This document shows, piece by piece, positions 41,201 through 52,600 of a stretch of DNA of 64,000 nucleotides. The notes under the pieces were generated by a model that was given only the letters and a program-made list of their open reading frames with translations, was not told where the DNA came from and did not search any database. A program made the position numbers and the translations under genes. The stretch comes from Odontesthes bonariensis (Eukaryota > Chordata > Actinopteri > Atheriniformes > Atherinopsidae), in the NCBI RefSeq assembly GCF_027942865.1, contig NC_134526.1, forward strand, positions 5,769,284 through 5,833,283, written 5' to 3'. Every line of letters starts with the position of its first letter. Position 1 is the stretch's first letter.

Positions 41201-43997
41201 GTCAATAAATAGAAAAATAATTTATTTTTATTTTTTAAATAAATAAAGATCGACTTTAACTATTAAAGAAGTTAATTTTGTCCAGTTTCAGATCTGTTTC
41301 AGCCTGATGTGCACCTGCTCCGACAGATGTAAAGACAGAAGTTCAGACGGATGTGCAGACAGATGTGCAGACAGAAGCTTAAATAGATGTTCAGACAGAT
41401 GTGCAGACAGAAAGAAAGCCGGTCAGGCTGAACTCACCGCTCCCGAGCGCGTCTGCAGGCTGAGGCCTCAGGAACTCGTCCACGTACTGCTGGAAGGGAA
41501 CGTCCACTGGAACAGAAGGACGCAGAGTCAGAGACGCACCTGTCGGCAGGTAGCAGGCAGCGAGGCTCAGAGCAGCGAGGCTCAGAGCAGCGAGGCTCAG
41601 AGCAGCGAGGCTCAGAGCAGCGAGGCTCAGAGCAGCGAGGCGTTAGGAGGTGTTAGGCGTGCGTACCTTTCCTGTACGAGAAGGTGTTGGCGGTACTCAA
41701 CCTCACTCTCCGGGAGCCGTACTCCTCAAGCAGCTTTGACCTGGAGCACAGCCGCCTGAATCTCTGCAACAGAGCAGGTGAGCAGGAGGTCGTTACCTGA
41801 GCTGAGGACTCGGGTCGGTTTCTGTTGTGCACAATCAGAGGCCGATTTATCCAGCTCACAGGCAAATATCTGAGGATCTATTCTCACAGGAAACTTGTCC
41901 CGATACGCACAAACTGCACTGAACCCTGCTGCATGCACTGCAGGAAAAATCCACCTGAAATACTGATTAATACGCCTGATACCGTTTCTTCTGTTGCCAT
42001 GGAGACCAGTCTGTCTGATGAAGGAGCACTGCGTGCATTCAGCAAACTCTGAATAAACCGCAAAGAGACACGAGAAATAACAAGATGAAGAGAAAAAGAG
42101 CACAAACACTGAAACAAACACAAACTAAGAGACGCGAAATCACAGAAGAAGAATACAGATGCAAAAAATGACCACAAACACAAACTAAGAGACATAAAAA
42201 TCACAATAAAGGGAAAGAAGAAGAATACAGATGCAAAAAAAAGCACAAATGGCTATAAACTGACTCACAATTACAACAAAAGGACAGTAAACGGCTACAG
42301 GACACAAAACAACGAAGCAGAGGATGAAAACAGCCACAAAATGATTAAAAAGAGAAAAAACAAAGACAAAAAAAGACAGTTTCAAGGCTCAAAACAACAA
42401 CAAAAAATACTACAAACACTCAGAATTACTACAGATGGACAAAAAAAACTGAGACTCGACCACAGAAACCCAAAATGACACAAAGATATTTATGACCACA
42501 AACACTCAAATTAACCACGAGAAGACGCAAGATAACAACGGAAAGTCCAAATATGACGAGAAACTGACTCAAAAGGACACGAATAGCCTGAAAATAACAA
42601 ACGATGATGTTTAAAGGAAAAGTTTAAAATTGTGTTTTAAAGAGACTGAAAAGTAAAGCAACTGGACTCTCTGAGGCCCGTTCTGACCCGTTCGTATTCC
42701 CCCGGTTCCATTTAAAGAAGCTGAATGGTCATTCTGCAGCTGGGTTACAGGCAGGTTCTGAACTAAGTTCTGCAGCCCGGTCAGGTTTGAACCCAAACGG
42801 TTCCTCTCTGTGGCCTCTGGCCCACGTACCGTGTTATCGGTGAGGCCTCTGATGATGACCGGTCTGCTGTACGCGTATCTGCAGAGGGAGGAAATCATTT
42901 CAGCAGAACAACTGCAGCAAAACATGCTGGAAAACATCTGGATACCGAGTGTGCAACGCATTACATGAGGTTACTACTCATACTCAAACTACCCAAGATG
43001 CAACGTAACGTGACGTCGCCGATCGTCATTTCCTGAACTAACAGAAAGATTAAATATGTTGGACTTGAAACACATTCAGATTGGGAGCATCAACAGAAGC
43101 TGATGGAGCTGATCACTTTCATTGATTTTACCGACTCACCTCTCCATGAACTGCTGGCGTGAGAGCGCGGCGGTCTCCAGCACGTCGATGTTACACGGTC
43201 CTTCATCCTCCAACCGGAAATCTGAGTCCCGGGACCTGAACACACGAGAAGGTCGGAGCCACCTGGGGTCTATAAAACGCCATTACAAGCGCCCCGTGGC
43301 GTCCAATCACGATCTCCAGCCTCAGCCAATGAAACTGAACGTTTTCCTTTCTGATAGAGCTTTATACACTGCTCAAAAAAATTAGAGGAACAGTTTTTTT
43401 TTAATCAGGGATACGAAGGGAGAGAAAATAGGGCCAAGAGATTGTGAGGTCTGACTTTTTCCTGGAGAACAATTTTCTGATGCAAATGTATTACTCTGTT
43501 GAACGCATGTTGTTTTGAGAAGCAAAACGCTTTATTTTTTAAACCCCAGCCAACTAGCCGGACTACCTTCATCAACGCCAAAACGAGGCTGGAACTCGGC
43601 TCACAGGACGCAGCAGGGGGTAAGAAGATGTTCAGAAATGATGCTGCTGATATGGGATGTCATACAGCTTCATGTCAAAAGAGGCGAACTATCCCTTTAA
43701 ATCTTGAGACCAAAGCATCCTGTAAGTTTGTCCAGGCTGCAAACAAACTGCAGAGTTAAGATTAAAACTCATTGGCTGAGGCTCGGGATCATTATTAGAC
43801 GCCACCTGGAGTTAAATTAGTTTAATTGTGACCCTTTTAGCTTTCCATAGGCGCATCTGTTACAGCTCCAGTGTGTGGGAGTTCTGTGATGAACCAGGTA
43901 TGTGAACTCACCATCCTCCTCCGTCCTCCGCCGTGAGGCCAACGCACGCGCATACCACCACGCACACTGCCACGCGCCACGCAGCTCTGCCGTCCAT
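38269..43997 (-). CDS. jmjd8: JmjC domain-containing protein 8, complete
   Basis: Nine exons in transcription order: 43912-43997, 43140-43235, 42830-42878, 41667-41763, 41438-41506, 40561-40680, 40400-40467, 39674-39808 and 38269-38349; sum 801 nt, 266 aa (human 264). The start gives a signal peptide (MDGRAAWRVAVCVVVCACVG, cleavage near LTAEDGGG), fitting the known ER-lumenal location. The body has RPVIIRGLTDNT, VRLSTANTFSYRK, DTLYFFGDNNFTEWQ, then the cupin core GVPFHWHGPGYSEVIYGRKRWFLYPP and the last strand LYFPDRWWHATLNLDTSVFI, ending STFLG as in human. The family is JmjC-like; its hydroxylase activity is unproven, and reported roles are in TNF/NF-kB signalling and metabolism (from memory). 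All splice phases agree. Introns carry an ATAGTTTAT satellite, a 15-bp repeat, a partial TTAA element and part of a local duplication. Confidence 0.95.
38705..39642. repeat. ATTGATTATAGTTTAT minisatellite in the last jmjd8 intron
   Basis: About 60 irregular units of 12-17 bp, nearly all ending ATAGTTTAT. It ends 30 bp from the donor side of exon 8. Confidence 0.95.
39920..40213 (-). mobile_element. Partial copy of the TTAA foldback element
   Basis: Carries the internal phrase AAGCAAAACGCTTTATTTTTT and one full arm ending in CTATCCCTTTAA. The opposite arm is missing. Located in jmjd8 intron 7. Confidence 0.8.
41562..41645. repeat. 15-bp tandem repeat AGCAGCGAGGCTCAG in a jmjd8 intron
   Basis: Five to six near-perfect copies, about 20 bp from the donor of the fourth exon (41667, minus strand). 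Confidence 0.92.
42180..42725. repeat. Local direct duplication, copy 1 (jmjd8 intron 3)
   Basis: An A-rich segment beginning CAAACTAAGAGACATAAAAA and ending TTCCATTTAAAGAAGC recurs in the same orientation at 44370-44932 with high identity, including GACTCACAATTACAAC and AACCACGAGAAGACGCAAG. One copy is inside jmjd8, the other just upstream of its start. Confidence 0.88.
43409..43702 (-). mobile_element. Partial copy of the TTAA foldback element
   Basis: Same arrangement as 39920-40213: starts ATACGAAGGGAGAGAAAATA and ends GCGAACTATCCCTTTAA. Located in jmjd8 intron 1. Confidence 0.8.
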
Positions 43998-44369
43998 CCA
44001 GCTGTTTCTGATGTGCATTTAACTTTCTGTTTAACTCTCACAACCGCCGACCGTCAGCCGCCGCTGTTCAACTTCCTGCCCGGCAACCAATCAGAAAGCA
44101 CCACAGTCACCTGACCCGTGCGGCGTTCAGGTAACATCGGAACTACCGCTTCTATTTTAATTTTAATGAACTCTACCTTTATTAACAAACAAAAGAGGAT
44201 ACATGAAGAACAGATTCACGAACAAAACACTTAAGGATAACTAAACTTAACATAACTAACTAAACATTTAAGCTGAAAAAGTGCACATAAATGTATTATA
44301 ATACAGATTAAAGCAGGATATTCAAACAAAATATGTTGATTACTTCACTCAGGAGACAACAAAGCAATC

Positions 44370-44932
44370 ACAAACTAAGAGACACAAAAATCACAATAAA
44401 GGGAAGAAGAATACAGATGCAAAAAAAAGGGCACAAACAGACACAAATGGCTATAAACCGACTCACAATTACAACAAAAGGACAGTAAACGGCTACAGGA
44501 CACAAAACAACGAAGCAGAAGATTAAAATGGCCACAAAATGATTAAAAAGAGAAAAACAAAGACAAAAAAACAACAATTTTAAGACTTAAAACAACAAAA
44601 AAAGAATACTACAAACACTCAGAATTACTACAGATGGACAAAAAAACTGAGACTCGACCACAGAAACCCAAAATGACACAAAGATATTTATGACCACAAA
44701 CACTCAAATTAACCACGAGAAGACGCAAGATAACAACGGAAAGTCCAAATATGACAAGAAACTGACTCAAAAGGACACGAATAGCCTGAAAATAACAAAC
44801 GATGATGTTTAAAGGAAAAGTTTAAAATTGTGTTTTACAGAGACTGAAAACTAAAGCAACTGGACTCTCTGAGGCCCGTCCTGAGCCGGATTTATTCCCC
44901 CGGTTCCATTTAAAGAAGCCGAGTCGTCATCA
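44370..44932. repeat. Local direct duplication, copy 2 (upstream of jmjd8)
   Basis: Counterpart of 42180-42725. The remaining 43998-44369 stretch holds the probable jmjd8 5' flank, with no recognised element beyond short GC-rich sequence near 44040-44130. Confidence 0.88.
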
Positions 44933-45099
44933 TCAGGATGTTGAATTAAAATACTTAAAAATAAAACGTTTTATTACTTTATTATTATAAATGTTTTACA
45001 AATAGGAATGAGATGTCTTAAAACGCTGAGTTTCATGACATGTTCTCAGACGTTTTCGTCCTTCTCAGAGTTGCTGATTGCAGATGCTTGTTGGGAGAT

Positions 45100-45385
45100 T
45101 CCTTTTGCTTCCCCCTCGTCTTTGTCGTCGCTCTCCTCGCCACTTTTTGTACTTGTCTGATGCACCTCATGTAAATAATAATACAGTCACTTTACACTTT
45201 ACAAGCATTTTTTTGCACCACACTTGCAGTTACTTGTAGCATTTTTAGTACTGTCTTTGTTGTCCCAGCTGTTCTTTGTTGTTGCTGTTTGTTTGCACTG
45301 AAAACTTCTCGAGAAACGTTATTTCATTGCACTGTGTACTGTGTATATGGAATGACAATAAACCCTCTTGAATCTTGAATGGGGG
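45100..45385 (+). mobile_element. LINE 3' tail
   Basis: Ends CATTGCACTGTGTACTGTG then GACAATAAACCCTCTTGAAT, a widespread terminus of fish LINEs. No coding part retained. Confidence 0.6.
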
Positions 45386-45534
45386 ATTCGCTGATTGTGG
45401 GTTCCTCTGAAGGAAAGTTAAAGTATATAATTACTAATGACTGACTCTTATATCGAAATATAGATTATTAGAGTGAGATTGAGAGTTTCTTTCATCATAA
45501 TTAAACAGTTTGTACATTTTCTCATGTTTTCTGT

Positions 45535-46181
45535 AGGGCTGGGCGAGTTAACTCGTTATTGTCGCGTTAACTCGTTAATTATTTAACGCCGATAAATATT
45601 TTATGGCGCATTAACACAGGTTTTATTATTGTAAAAGTCTGCTGAATGCATCACATTCACACAGTTACAGCAAACACCGTGAAGCATGGAGTAATAAAAT
45701 AAAGATAAACTAGCAGGTAACATCACCGCTACAGGCGTAAAGCTAACGGAGCTAACCGGCGCTACTTCCTGTTTTACTTGTTTCAACATAAAAGCACGCA
45801 TTTCAAAATAAATTAAAAAAAAACTCCTGCATTTACAGCCAAGTTGAATTGTCTTCTCAGCGTAGTAGTTCCAGTCTAAAATATCACTTAAAGGCAAAAC
45901 ACACAACTGATAGCAGCAAGTCATTCAAGGAAACAGACAGTGGAGCGAGGCTTCTACATAAAAACTACAGAAAGATGCTGATGTTAAAAGTGTGTTTGCA
46001 CAACAAATGTTATGGCACTTTCATTCATATGGCAGCACATTTAAAATAAAGCTAAATGCTAAAAGCTATACACTACTTTTGGATTCATTTTTGGATTCTG
46101 CGTACAAATGCGATTAATCGTGATTAATCAGGGAAATCATGTGATTAATTAGATTAAACATTTTAATCGTTGCCCAGCCCT
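45535..46181 (+). mobile_element. hAT-BED element, copy C
   Basis: Left end AGGGCTGGGCGAGTTAACTC, right end GTTGCCCAGCCCT. The first part of the BED frame is replaced by other sequence: the shared coding begins abruptly at CCAAGTTGAATTG, right after TTTACAG, which looks like a splice-acceptor boundary. The remaining 66-residue frame is 45849-46049. Confidence 0.8.
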
Positions 46182-46465
46182 GATGTCTAACCAACACAAC
46201 TCTGAAAAGGACGAAGGACACACACAGCCCAGCGTAAAGACGATTTATTCACCTGAACTAAACGATTCTGTTCACAAACAACGAAAAAACATCACGACAC
46301 ACTCACTCGCATATCCAAACAAGACTAAAAAAAAGGGTTTTCCAGGATGTCCTTGAATTCACCACAAACAAAAATAAAACTCCAGAGAAACAGATAAACG
46401 GGTTTTTATCTGTAAGGAAACAGCAGCTCAGTGTGGTTAAACCGACACTGCAAGCTGTCAATCAC

Positions 46466-46520
46466 ACACACACATGCACACACACATGCACACACACATG
46501 CACATGCACACATACACACA

Positions 46521-46588
<68 letters not shown>
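46466..46588. repeat. (CA)n microsatellite upstream of itga2b
   Basis: Interrupted then perfect CA dinucleotides, ending about 85 bp before the chosen start codon, so probably in or near the itga2b promoter/5' UTR. Confidence 0.95.
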
Positions 46589-46590
<2 letters not shown>

Positions 46591-46670
46591 GTTATATAGG
46601 CGGGTTCATACACAAACAGCTCTTCAGTTCCATGCAGTCGGTCGGTGAGACGGACGGACGGACAGGTGTG

Positions 46671-49600
46671 ATGTGTGTGCTCAGGTGTGTGCTCAGGTGT
46701 GTGCGTGCGCTGCTGTGCGTGACGCACGGTGTGTGTCTGAACCTGCTGGACGACGCTGTGATTTTCAGCGGACCGACAGGAAGTCTGTTTGGGTTTTCTG
46801 TCGACTTCCACACCGTCAACAACCAGTAAGTTCCCCGGAGGATCTAAACTCAAACTCTTAACCTTTTAGCACCCACTGTTGTTGATATGCAACAAGCTTT
46901 TTATTTATTTACATTATTTATTTACATTGTATTTTTATTTATATTTTTATTTATATTACATTGTTTGATTTTTTTAAATTTACATACATTATTTACATTC
47001 ATGTGTAATATGTTTTTACATTACATTTTATGTGCCGACAGTTGTCACAGCAGTTATTTTCTTGGCTCAGTGAATTGCACTCTGCTTTGCGGTGGTCTGT
47101 TCTAGTTGGTTCTGGTCTCGTTTGGTGTGGTCTGCTTTGTCCACCTTTCACAGCGGTAATGGGAGGTCAGCTCTCCAAACTGTATTATTACAAAATTAAT
47201 CAGGAAAGCCCACAGTTGGAAATGTGCAACATTGCCTAAATGATCAAAAATAGCCCAATTCCAAAAATATTGGTTTATTCCCCCCAAAAAAGATGCAAGA
47301 AGAGCCAAAATGATTTTTGTTCAATGATTATTCATATGCTTGGGTACTACAAGGTTAATGCAGTCGTGGAAAAAGGGGAGCAGGTCCTCTGTCAGGTCTC
47401 AGGTTTTATGGATCAGGTTTACGATAAAAAACACCTGGTCCTAAACAGGTGTTAAAACGAGGTAAATCCAACCTCATTTTAACACCTGGTGAAGACCTGA
47501 TGATTTTTTTTTATTATGTTCTGATGTGTACACCAAAGAAAGGGTGTTTTTGAGGAAGGTCAGTTTGGACCTTCTTCTTCACATGATTGTAGCACCGGGA
47601 ACAGGTGAGTTACCCCAGGTAAAGTCCTCCGGTGGTGTTCTGACCTTCTGTCTCTGCAGGTCTTACGTTGTGATTGGAGCTCCCAAAGCCAACACCAGCC
47701 AACCAGGAGTGCTGGAGGGAGGGGGCGTGTTCATGTGCCCCTGGTCACCTGGAGGAACCTGTGACATCATTGACTTTGACCTGAAAGGTGAGATTTTATT
47801 TAGTCTGCTCTAACTAGGGTTGCCAACTCCCTGAAAAATAAATAAGGGACCCCTCATTAGAAGGGCCGGCCGAAACCGATTGCCTTCACCCTTCCTAGCC
47901 GGGTGAATTTTTTGGCCCCTTTTTTTGTGAGTGAAACAATTTTTTAACTATTTGACATGAACACCTGGAAAACTAATAATTATCCAGCAATTCACTTTAA
48001 TATAAAATAAATGAATAAAATAAGTATCTTTCTTAAAGGAGAAGTTCGTTTTTTTTAAACCTGGACCTTATTTTTGGCATAAAATCTGTTCATCTACTCA
48101 CAGATAACAGTTTGGTGAAAGTCGGCGTCCTTCGGAAGATATTTAGATCACTGGAGATCGGCATATATCCATATAACAGAGAGAACAGGGCAGAGACAAT
48201 ACAGCCTCTAAATAAGGCATTATCTGTCTTTATTTCACAGATACTTTACGACCAATGAATGAATGAACGCGTACTATTGCACTGTTAGCCCAGAGCTGCT
48301 GTGTTGTTGTTATTTTGTAGCAGAGTGGTGCAAAAAGTCTACATTAAGTGGTTTCAGAGAGTTACATGGTTCTGTAAAAGCATTCATAAAACAAAACAGC
48401 CATGTACTGATATTAGAAAACGTACTTTGTAGTTGAGTAAGATTTGACCATGAGTATTAATACTTTAACTCACGTACTGGAGTTGAGTACTTTGTCCACC
48501 ACTGCTTAAAGCAGCGTCTGCTTACTGTCACCCATGCTGCTGCCTTGTTGTCTTCCGCTATCTTCTCCGCGAGCAACAGTAACTCCTCGACCAATGAGCT
48601 GCAGCGTATTCTCGTGTGTGAATATGCTGTTAGCTCATTGGTCACCGAGCAGGACCGGGCCAGGGAACAAGTTTACCGTACATTTTCATATAAAGCCCCG
48701 TTATTCATTTCCATTGGCATGATACTGACTATTTTTATACTCACAGTAATACGGGACAAAGGGATTCCCTTTTCAGCTCAATACGGCACAGGTGCTGTTG
48801 TTTCTAAGTACGGGACGATTCCGTTTTTCAAGGGACGGTTGGCAACCCTAGCTCCAACCATCACCTGTTTCATTTTCACACCTGTCACACCTGTCATACT
48901 GTTGTCCCTTTGCTGTGTTGCAGGTGATCAGGTCCACAACAGTTCGGGTCTGCTGTTTCACTCCTTTAAGAGTCATCAGTGGTTTGGAGCTTCTGTCCGC
49001 TCAGTCAGCAGCACACACCTACTGGTAAGAACACACCTACTGATAAGCACACACCTACTGGTAAGAACACACCTACTGGTAAGCACACACCTACTGGTAA
49101 GAACACACCTACTGGTAAGCACACACCTACTGGTAAGAACACACCTACTGGTAAGCACACACCTACTGGTAAGCACACACCTACTGGTAAGAACACACCT
49201 ACTGATAAGCACACACCTACTGGTAAGAACACACCTACTGGTAAGCACACACCTACTGGTAAGAACACACCTACTGGTAAGCACACACCTACTGGTAAGC
49301 ACACACCTACTGGTAAGCACACACCTACTGGTAAGCACACACCTACTGATAAGCACACACCTACTGGTAAGCACACACCTACTGGTAAGCACACACCTAC
49401 TGATAAGCACACACCTACTGGTAAGCACACACCTACTGGTAAGCCCACACCTACTGGTAAGAACACACCTACTGGTAAGCACACACCTACTGGTAAGAAC
49501 ACACCTACTGGTAAGAACACACCTACTGATAAGCACACACCTACTGGTAAGCACACACCTACTGGTAAGCACACACCTACTGATAAGCACACACCTACTG

Positions 49601-52600
49601 GTAAGCCCACACCTACTGGTAAGAACACACCTACTGGTAAGCCCACACCTACTGGTAAGAACACACCTACTGGTAAGAACACACCTACTGGTAAGCACAC
49701 ACCTACTGGTAAGCCCACACCTACTGGTAAGCCCACACCTACTGGTAAGCACACACCTACTGGTAAGCCCACACCTACTGGTAAGCACACACCTACTGGT
49801 AAGAACACACCTATTGGTAAGCACACACCTACTGGTAAGCACACACCTACTGGTAAGCACACACCTACTGGTAAGCCCACACCTACTGGTAAGCCCACAC
49901 CTACTGGTAAGCACACACCTACTGGTAAGCCCACACCTACTGGTAAGCCCACACCTACTGGTAAGAACACACCTACTGGTAAGAACACACCTACTGGTAA
50001 GAACACACCTACTGGTAAGCACACACCTACTGGTAAGCACACACCTACTGGTAAGAACACACCTACTGGTAAGAACACACCTACTGGTAAGCACACATGT
50101 TTTTGCTGTTCATGAGAGAAAGAAATGACTCAGTGTGAGTATCTCTACCTGACAGGCATGTGCGCCCCTGTTCCACTGGAACGTTCAAAAAGGAGGGGCG
50201 GAGTCAGAGAAAACACCTGTGGGGAACTGCCTTCTACTGGACCACAAGACAGGAAGCTCCACCCCATTCGCCCCCTGCAGACAAAACATGATGGAGCACC
50301 AATACAAGTCCATGAAATACAGTGAGACAAACAGACACAGATGAACAGATATGTGGACACTTTCTGAAAGTCTAACTTCTGTTTGTCGTTGCTCAGTTAA
50401 CGACCAGCGCTACTGTGAGGTTGGCTTCAGCGTTGACATCACCAAGGTGAGCTGGTGGTGGGCGGAGTTTCTCTTGCGCAACATCCCAATGTAACCCCAT
50501 AATGCTCACACCAGATCACTGTGTGTTGTAGGAGGGCCGACTGGTGCTCGGAGCTCCAGGAAGTTTCTACTTCCAGGGTGAGGGAAAGAGACTCCTGCTG
50601 GTCACCAACTGTAACTACACCAGACTAAAGATTACACCAGAGAGAAATTTACTGTTTTGTTTCGTTGGGAAGAATTTCTCGATGCACCGCTGGACAATCA
50701 AGACTGTAGTTAATCCACCATGCATAACCAGTGTTTACCAGTTTAAACCAGATGTAGCGAGTTACCAGTCAAAGATATTGTGAAGCAATCAGACCAGTCA
50801 TTGTGCTGACATCATCACTGCCATTCGGATTTTAGGCCAGGTCATCTCAGTGCATGCCAGTGACATCATCAACAGTGGGAGTACCAATGAACCAATCCAG
50901 TCTGTGACAGGTGTCCAACAATCAACTGAGGAAAGAAATTATGATGTTTACCGAGGTGAGTGGAACCATCCTGTCGTGTTCAAAGCAAACGTGTTTGCTA
51001 ACATGCAGAAATCTCATTCACTGGTCCTAAAACCAAACATTCATCTGACATTCATCACAGTCAATCTGCCTTCATCACTTACTGTTGTTTCATGTTCGTT
51101 TCTGAAATCAGTCGACCAGGTTCTGTATGTGTCTGTGTGTCAGGTTACTCTGTGGCCAGTGGTCTGCTGACGGGAGACTCTACACCAGGTCAGATCTGAT
51201 CTAATCTAATCTAATCTAATCTAATCTAATCTAATCTAATCTAATCTAATGTCTAGTCTGATCTATTATTTAGTCTCGTCTAGTCTAATCTAATCTAATC
51301 TAATCTAATCTAATGTCTAGTCTGATCTATTATTTAGTCTCGTCTAGTCTAATCTAATCTAATCTAATCTAATCTAATCTATTCTAATCTAATCTAATCT
51401 AATCTAATCTAATGTCTAGTCTGATCTATTATTTAGTCTCGTCTAGTCTAATCTAATCTAACCTAATCTAACCTAATCTAATCTAATCTAATCTAATCTA
51501 ATCTAATCTAATCTAATCTAATCTAAAGTAATCTAATCTAATCTAATCTAATCTAAACTAACCTAACCTAATCTAATCTAATCTAATCTAATCTAATCTA
51601 ATGTCTAGTCTGATCTATTATTTAGTCTCGTCTAGTCTAATCTAATCTAATCTAATCTAAACTAATCTAATCTAATCTAAAGTAATCTAATCTAATCTAA
51701 TCTAATCTAATCTAAACTAACCTAACCTAATCTAATCTAATCTAATCTAATCTAATGTCTAGTCTGATCTATTATTTAGTCTTGTCTCGTCTAGTCTGAT
51801 CTAATCTAGATTGTGTAGTCTAGTTAAGTCTCATCTCATCTCTTCTGACCCCATCCAATCCGATCTAACATGTTTGTGTTTATGTGTCAGATTATCTTGT
51901 CGGTGTTCCAAATGACAGAAACACAGCAGGAACGGTGAGTTTTTTTTATTGCTTTGATGGTAATCTACTGGAGTCTACCAGCTTCTACTTTAACCCATTG
52001 AGGCCGGGAAAGCGTTGCGTCATTCTACCTTTAAGGCCTGGAAAGCGTACACGTCTTTTTTCATGTATAAGGTTGTTTTGCACCAATTATTGACCTCTGC
52101 GCCAATTAAATGCATTATAATAGACACGTGAGAGTGTCGTCATGTTCCTCGTGTCATTGTTTTGAAGTTAAGTTACATCGGAAAAAAAAAAAAAAAGTTA
52201 AGTTTCATCGAACAAGCATGGAGGACTTTCAGTCCGCACACCAGGGGTGAAAGTCGGTTCACCTGCAGATGCCACACCGTTGCAGGCATTTAATCATATT
52301 TTTACTGAGGAGCTTTGGTCGCATCTCGTTTCCGAGACGAATAGATAGAGTGACCAGGTACTTCAGACTCCAGCTCGAGCAAAGATGGCAAGGTGGTCAC
52401 ACATAACATGAAAACGTTTATTGAAATGTGTATGGACTCCTTGTGCTGCCAGTACGAAGAGATTACTGGCGATAAAATAAATAGATAAATAAATAATTTA
52501 AATATAAAATTTAATTTAATTTTATTACTGTTTTCTAATTGAAAATAGCGCTGTTGCTGCACTTTACTTTTTATTTTATTTTATTACTGTTTTCTAATTG

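Noticed and set aside
46431-46853. Histidine/threonine or cysteine/valine repeat frames
   Set aside because: Translations of a CA microsatellite running into itga2b exon 1.
48545-48923. Upstream extension of the frame into exon 3 of itga2b as a separate gene start
   Set aside because: This part lies in a TIR transposon (47814-48852) and intron sequence. The exon 3 acceptor at 48922-48923 and phase with exon 2 explain the coding part.
49025-50094. CRISPR-like array
   Set aside because: Units are contiguous 18-mers with no spacers, in a vertebrate gene. The same reasoning excludes the other satellites.
48976-50128. Long plus- and minus-strand frames of six-residue repeats
   Set aside because: They arise from the 18-bp donor array. 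Only the exon 3 frame has a possible biological meaning, as alternative donor use; an independent repetitive protein is not supported.
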